From Tenacibaculum sp. SZ-18 (GTDB lineage Bacteria; Bacteroidota; Bacteroidia; Flavobacteriales; Flavobacteriaceae): DNA of 64,000 nucleotides. Below, piece by piece: positions 61,420-64,000 of this stretch (position 1 is its first letter; the number at the start of each line of letters is the position of its first letter). The notes under the pieces are model-generated. The model made no database searches. It was not told the DNA's origin and saw nothing but the letters and a program-made list of their open reading frames with translations. Made by a program: the position numbers and the translations under genes. The stretch is taken from NCBI RefSeq assembly GCF_002813915.1, contig NZ_CP019335.1:1347777-1411776 (forward strand), in the 5' to 3' direction.

Positions 61420-62297
61420 TGAGTTTGAAAAAGTCTGCTTTATTTTTAGTTATTCTTGTTATTTTATGTTCTTGTGAGCAAATTAAATCATTAGATGTAT
61501 TCTCAAAAAAAGAAGAGCGTGAAGAACCAATAATTGCTTCAGTTGGAGAAACCAACTTATACTTATCGGAATTAAATGAGGTAATTCCAAAAGGAATATT
61601 AGAAAGTGATAGTATTGTTTTGGCCAAGAGTTATATTAATACTTGGGCGAAACAACAATTATTATTGCAAAAGGCTGAAGAGAATATTTCTGAAGTAAAT
61701 TATAATAAAATTGATGAATTGATAAAAGCTTACAGAGAAAGCTTGTACATAAATGGTTACAAAGAAAGTTTAATAAAACAACAATTGGATACCGTCATCA
61801 GTGATGAGTCTATAAGAAATTACTATAAAAATAATAAGGAGAACTTCAAACTTAACGAAGAGTTATTGCAGATAAAATACGTGTACTTTGGAAATGACTT
61901 TTTAGATAAAAAGGAAGCCATAGATAAATTTAAATCTGAAGAAGAAGAAGATTTAGAAGATTTAGAGTCTTTAACAATTAATTTTAAAGATTATCAATTG
62001 AGAGACTCTTCCTGGATTACTTATGATAATGTTCTTCAAAAAATTCCACCTTTTAGATACGAACCAAAAGAAAAATTGTTAAAAAAATCAAAATTCATAA
62101 AGAAGGAAGACAGTTTAGGAGTATATTTGGTCGCTGTGAACAATGTTTTGCTGAGAAACGACATTGCTCCACTAAGTTATATTGAAAATAATATTAAACA
62201 ATTAATCTTACATAAACGTAAGATAGAATTAGTTAGGGATATAGAAAAAACGTTGATTAATGATGCAATTAAGAATAATGAATTTAAAGAGTATTAG
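61419..62297 (+). CDS. SurA-like lipoprotein, isomerase-related chaperone
   Basis: A 292-residue lipoprotein: signal LFLVILVILCSC with lipidated Cys19, then a SurA-type N-terminal domain (IIASVGETNLYLSELNEVIP ... YINTWAKQQLLL) and a helical, charged remainder. Parvulin motifs are not evident, so it is likely a chaperone without isomerase activity. It overlaps the preceding gene by one base (TAATG) and the next by 20. Confidence 0.8.
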   Translation: MSLKKSALFLVILVILCSCEQIKSLDVFSKKEEREEPIIASVGETNLYLSELNEVIPKGILESDSIVLAKSYINTWAKQQLLLQKAEENISEVNYNKIDELIKAYRESLYINGYKESLIKQQLDTVISDESIRNYYKNNKENFKLNEELLQIKYVYFGNDFLDKKEAIDKFKSEEEEDLEDLESLTINFKDYQLRDSSWITYDNVLQKIPPFRYEPKEKLLKKSKFIKKEDSLGVYLVAVNNVLLRNDIAPLSYIENNIKQLILHKRKIELVRDIEKTLINDAIKNNEFKEY

Positions 62298-63636
62298 TTT
62301 TTCACTTGTTATAATGTGTTCAACACTTAGTTTGTGTGCACAAAATGTTAAAATTGATGGTGTTGCCGTAGTAGTTGGTAAAAATATTGTTTTAGATTCA
62401 GATATTGATAAATTTAAGCAGGAAGTTGAATTACGTAGTGAAGGAAAAGTAAAGTTTTCTGATTGCGAAATGTTAGAGGAGTTAATGCAACAAAAATTAT
62501 TAGCACATCATGCAGTTGTAGATAGTGTTACGGTTTCCAAGGCTGAAATTGACTCGAGAGTAGAAAGAAGTATTCAATATTTTACACAAGAATATGGAAC
62601 TATTGAAAAGGTTGTTGCTGCTTACGGTTTTAACGATCTTGAAGATTTAAAAAAGGAATTATCTAGAGTACAAAAAGAAAACGTTCTTATAGAAAGAGAG
62701 CAGGCTAAAGTAACAGAAGATGTTGATGTTACCCCAGAAGAAGTAAGGTTGTATTACAATGGTTTAAGAGACGCAGAAGATTTACCGGAGTTTGCTGCAG
62801 AAGTTGAATTAGCTCAGATTGTTTTAAAAGCAGAACCTACAGAGGAAGAAAATAAGAGAGTAATTGATAAATTAACTGAAATTAGAAGGCAGATTATTGA
62901 AGATGGAGCAAGCTTTAAACTAAAGGCTATTATAAATTCTGACGAACCAGGTGTCGCCCAAAATGGTGGGTTTTTAGGTCCAGTAACTAAGGATACACAG
63001 TTTATTAAGGAGTTTAAAGAGGTTGTTTTTTCTTTAGATGAAGGAGAGATTTCGGAACCTTTTAAAACTGATTTTGGATATCACATTGTCCTTCTTCATA
63101 AAATCAGGGGAAAGGCCAGAGAAGTATCTCATATTTTAATTATTCCAGAAGTTACCGATGAAAAGCTTAAAGAAACCAAGGAAAAGTTAGAAGGAATCAA
63201 GAAGGATTTAGTAGATGGTAAAATTACCTTTGAGGATGCGGTTAGTAATTATTCTGAAGACAAGGCGACAAAAAATAACGGAGGATTATACATCAATCCT
63301 TACACAAGTGAGCCTACTTGGGAATTAACTAGAATGGATCCTGCATTATATGGTCGAGTTAATGAGTTAAAAACAGGAGAATATTCTGATGTTTTTTATG
63401 AAGAAACTCGTACGCAAGAGAAAATGTATATGCTTATTTTAATGAGAAATAGAACTGATACTCATAAAGCTGATTTGATCAAAGATTATGTTAAAATTCA
63501 GCAATTAGCATTAGCAAAGAAAAAAGAAGAGACGATAGAAAAATGGTCTAAGGAAAAGATTACAGAAACCTATGTTAAGTTAGGAAACGACTATAAAAAA
63601 TGTACTTTTAAAGCTAACTGGAAAAAAGAAAACTAA
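62278..63636 (+). CDS. SurA-type peptidylprolyl isomerase
   Basis: A 452-residue exported protein: signal peptide 1-21 (SLVIMCSTLSLCAQ), SurA N-domain (VDGVAVVVGKNIVLDSDIDKF pattern ... LLAHHAVVDSVTVS), parvulin domain 1 (about 170-282: AEVELAQIVLKAEP ... FGYHIVLLHKI) and parvulin domain 2 (about 286-395: REVSHILIIPEVT ... ARVNELKTGEYSDVFY), then a C-terminal helix. The start MNLKSI overlaps the previous gene by 20 bases. It completes a three-gene chaperone operon and is followed 4 bases later by moxR, which may be unrelated. Confidence 0.9.
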   Translation: MNLKSISFSLVIMCSTLSLCAQNVKIDGVAVVVGKNIVLDSDIDKFKQEVELRSEGKVKFSDCEMLEELMQQKLLAHHAVVDSVTVSKAEIDSRVERSIQYFTQEYGTIEKVVAAYGFNDLEDLKKELSRVQKENVLIEREQAKVTEDVDVTPEEVRLYYNGLRDAEDLPEFAAEVELAQIVLKAEPTEEENKRVIDKLTEIRRQIIEDGASFKLKAIINSDEPGVAQNGGFLGPVTKDTQFIKEFKEVVFSLDEGEISEPFKTDFGYHIVLLHKIRGKAREVSHILIIPEVTDEKLKETKEKLEGIKKDLVDGKITFEDAVSNYSEDKATKNNGGLYINPYTSEPTWELTRMDPALYGRVNELKTGEYSDVFYEETRTQEKMYMLILMRNRTDTHKADLIKDYVKIQQLALAKKKEETIEKWSKEKITETYVKLGNDYKKCTFKANWKKEN

Positions 63637-63640
63637 GAAT

Positions 63641-64000
63641 ATGTCTGAAGTTGCAGCAGTAGATAAACTTGTAAAAAAGTATATCCAATTACAACAAGAA
63701 ATTGGTAAAGTTATCATAGGGCAAAATGAAGCTGTTAACTTTACCCTACTTTCCATATTTTGTGGAGGCCATTCTTTATTAATTGGTGTTCCAGGACTGG
63801 CAAAAACATTGTTAGTTAATACAATTTCTAGTTCATTGGGTTTAAATTTTAATAGAATTCAGTTTACTCCTGATTTAATGCCTTCCGATATTCTTGGAAG
63901 TGAAATTTTAGATGAGACTAGAAAGTTTAAGTTCATTAAAGGACCTATTTTTTCTAATATAATCTTGGCGGATGAAATTAACAGAACACCTCCAAAAACA
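63641..64000 (+). CDS. MoxR family AAA ATPase, N-terminal part (runs off the window)
   Basis: Starts ATG at 63641, 4 bases after the isomerase stop, and is open to the window edge (120 codons). Motifs seen are IIGQNEAV (typical MoxR N-terminus), Walker A GVPGLAKT and Walker B-type ILADEINRTPPK. MoxR ATPases act as chaperones, often with von Willebrand-domain partners encoded downstream, which lie outside the window. The frame and motifs make the family clear. Confidence 0.9.
   Translation, partial: MSEVAAVDKLVKKYIQLQQEIGKVIIGQNEAVNFTLLSIFCGGHSLLIGVPGLAKTLLVNTISSSLGLNFNRIQFTPDLMPSDILGSEILDETRKFKFIKGPIFSNIILADEINRTPPKT

Noticed and set aside
1..64000. CRISPR arrays, tRNA or rRNA genes, insertion sequences, prophage
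   Set aside because: Read on both strands; no regular spaced repeats, no cloverleaf or rRNA sequence, no transposase or phage gene was recognised.

Overview
The window is AT-rich chromosomal DNA from a member of the Bacteroidota, most likely a marine Flavobacteriaceae. Pointers are the arginine cluster built on an N-acylornithine (not ornithine) carbamoyltransferase, several TonB-dependent receptors, a FecI/FecR/STN-receptor surface-signalling set, LytTR regulators, 2TM-domain proteins, DUF2141/DUF4476/DUF3995 proteins, and a carotenoid-type lycopene cyclase tail at the left edge. I do not assign a genus. I see no tRNA, rRNA, CRISPR array, insertion sequence or prophage.

Layout. 1-1101: the end of a lycopene cyclase gene converging on a secreted PD40 beta-propeller protein. 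1167-10115: a nine-gene arginine/proline operon on the minus strand, transcribed as acyltransferase, argG, argC, proC, argD, argF' (predicted N-succinylornithine carbamoyltransferase), argB, argE, argH. Its genes overlap or nearly touch except at two junctions that hold short palindromic repeats. 10568-14385: DUF2141 protein, a LytS-type kinase fused to a 2TM domain, one dead and three intact 2TM genes, and a LytTR response regulator. 14446-19901: a damaged membrane-protein gene, an MFS transporter, hutG and hutI (histidine degradation), a DUF3995 protein, a DinB gene with a nonsense codon, and a lipoprotein. 19921-21317: aldose-epimerase-like protein and a guanine-type deaminase. 21360-25705: a two-gene operon for a CTQ (cysteine tryptophylquinone) oxidase of the LodA type, fused at its N-terminus to a catalase-like domain, with its LodB-type flavoprotein partner. 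26063-34246: two TonB-dependent receptors, FecR, ECF sigma factor and a di-haem peroxidase. 34247-43792: DUF4476 protein, fumC, a 57-residue membrane peptide, a serine hydrolase with a nonsense codon, a third receptor, yidC and a cupin. 43795-51898: an eight-gene minus-strand block with two complete two-component systems, a double-glycine-leader cysteine-rich peptide, a lipoprotein and two uncharacterised exported or anchored proteins, with repeated candidate operators. 51996-64000: ZIP transporter, methyltransferases, pentapeptide-repeat protein, HU, fmt-recQ-AAA ATPase operon, DUF493 protein, three consecutive SurA/parvulin-type isomerases and the start of a MoxR ATPase.

The most interesting items are the catalase-like/LodA fusion (CTQ residues C762 and W827, exactly the LodA spacing; haem-ligand Tyr kept but distal His replaced by Phe) and the peptide/two-component block, whose first and last genes share one palindrome at nearly the same distance upstream. 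Also notable is a set of otherwise intact reading frames interrupted by in-frame TAA codons (2TM copy, DinB, serine hydrolase, four-helix membrane protein), best read as recent gene decay. All functional statements rest on reading motifs by eye; no database search was possible.
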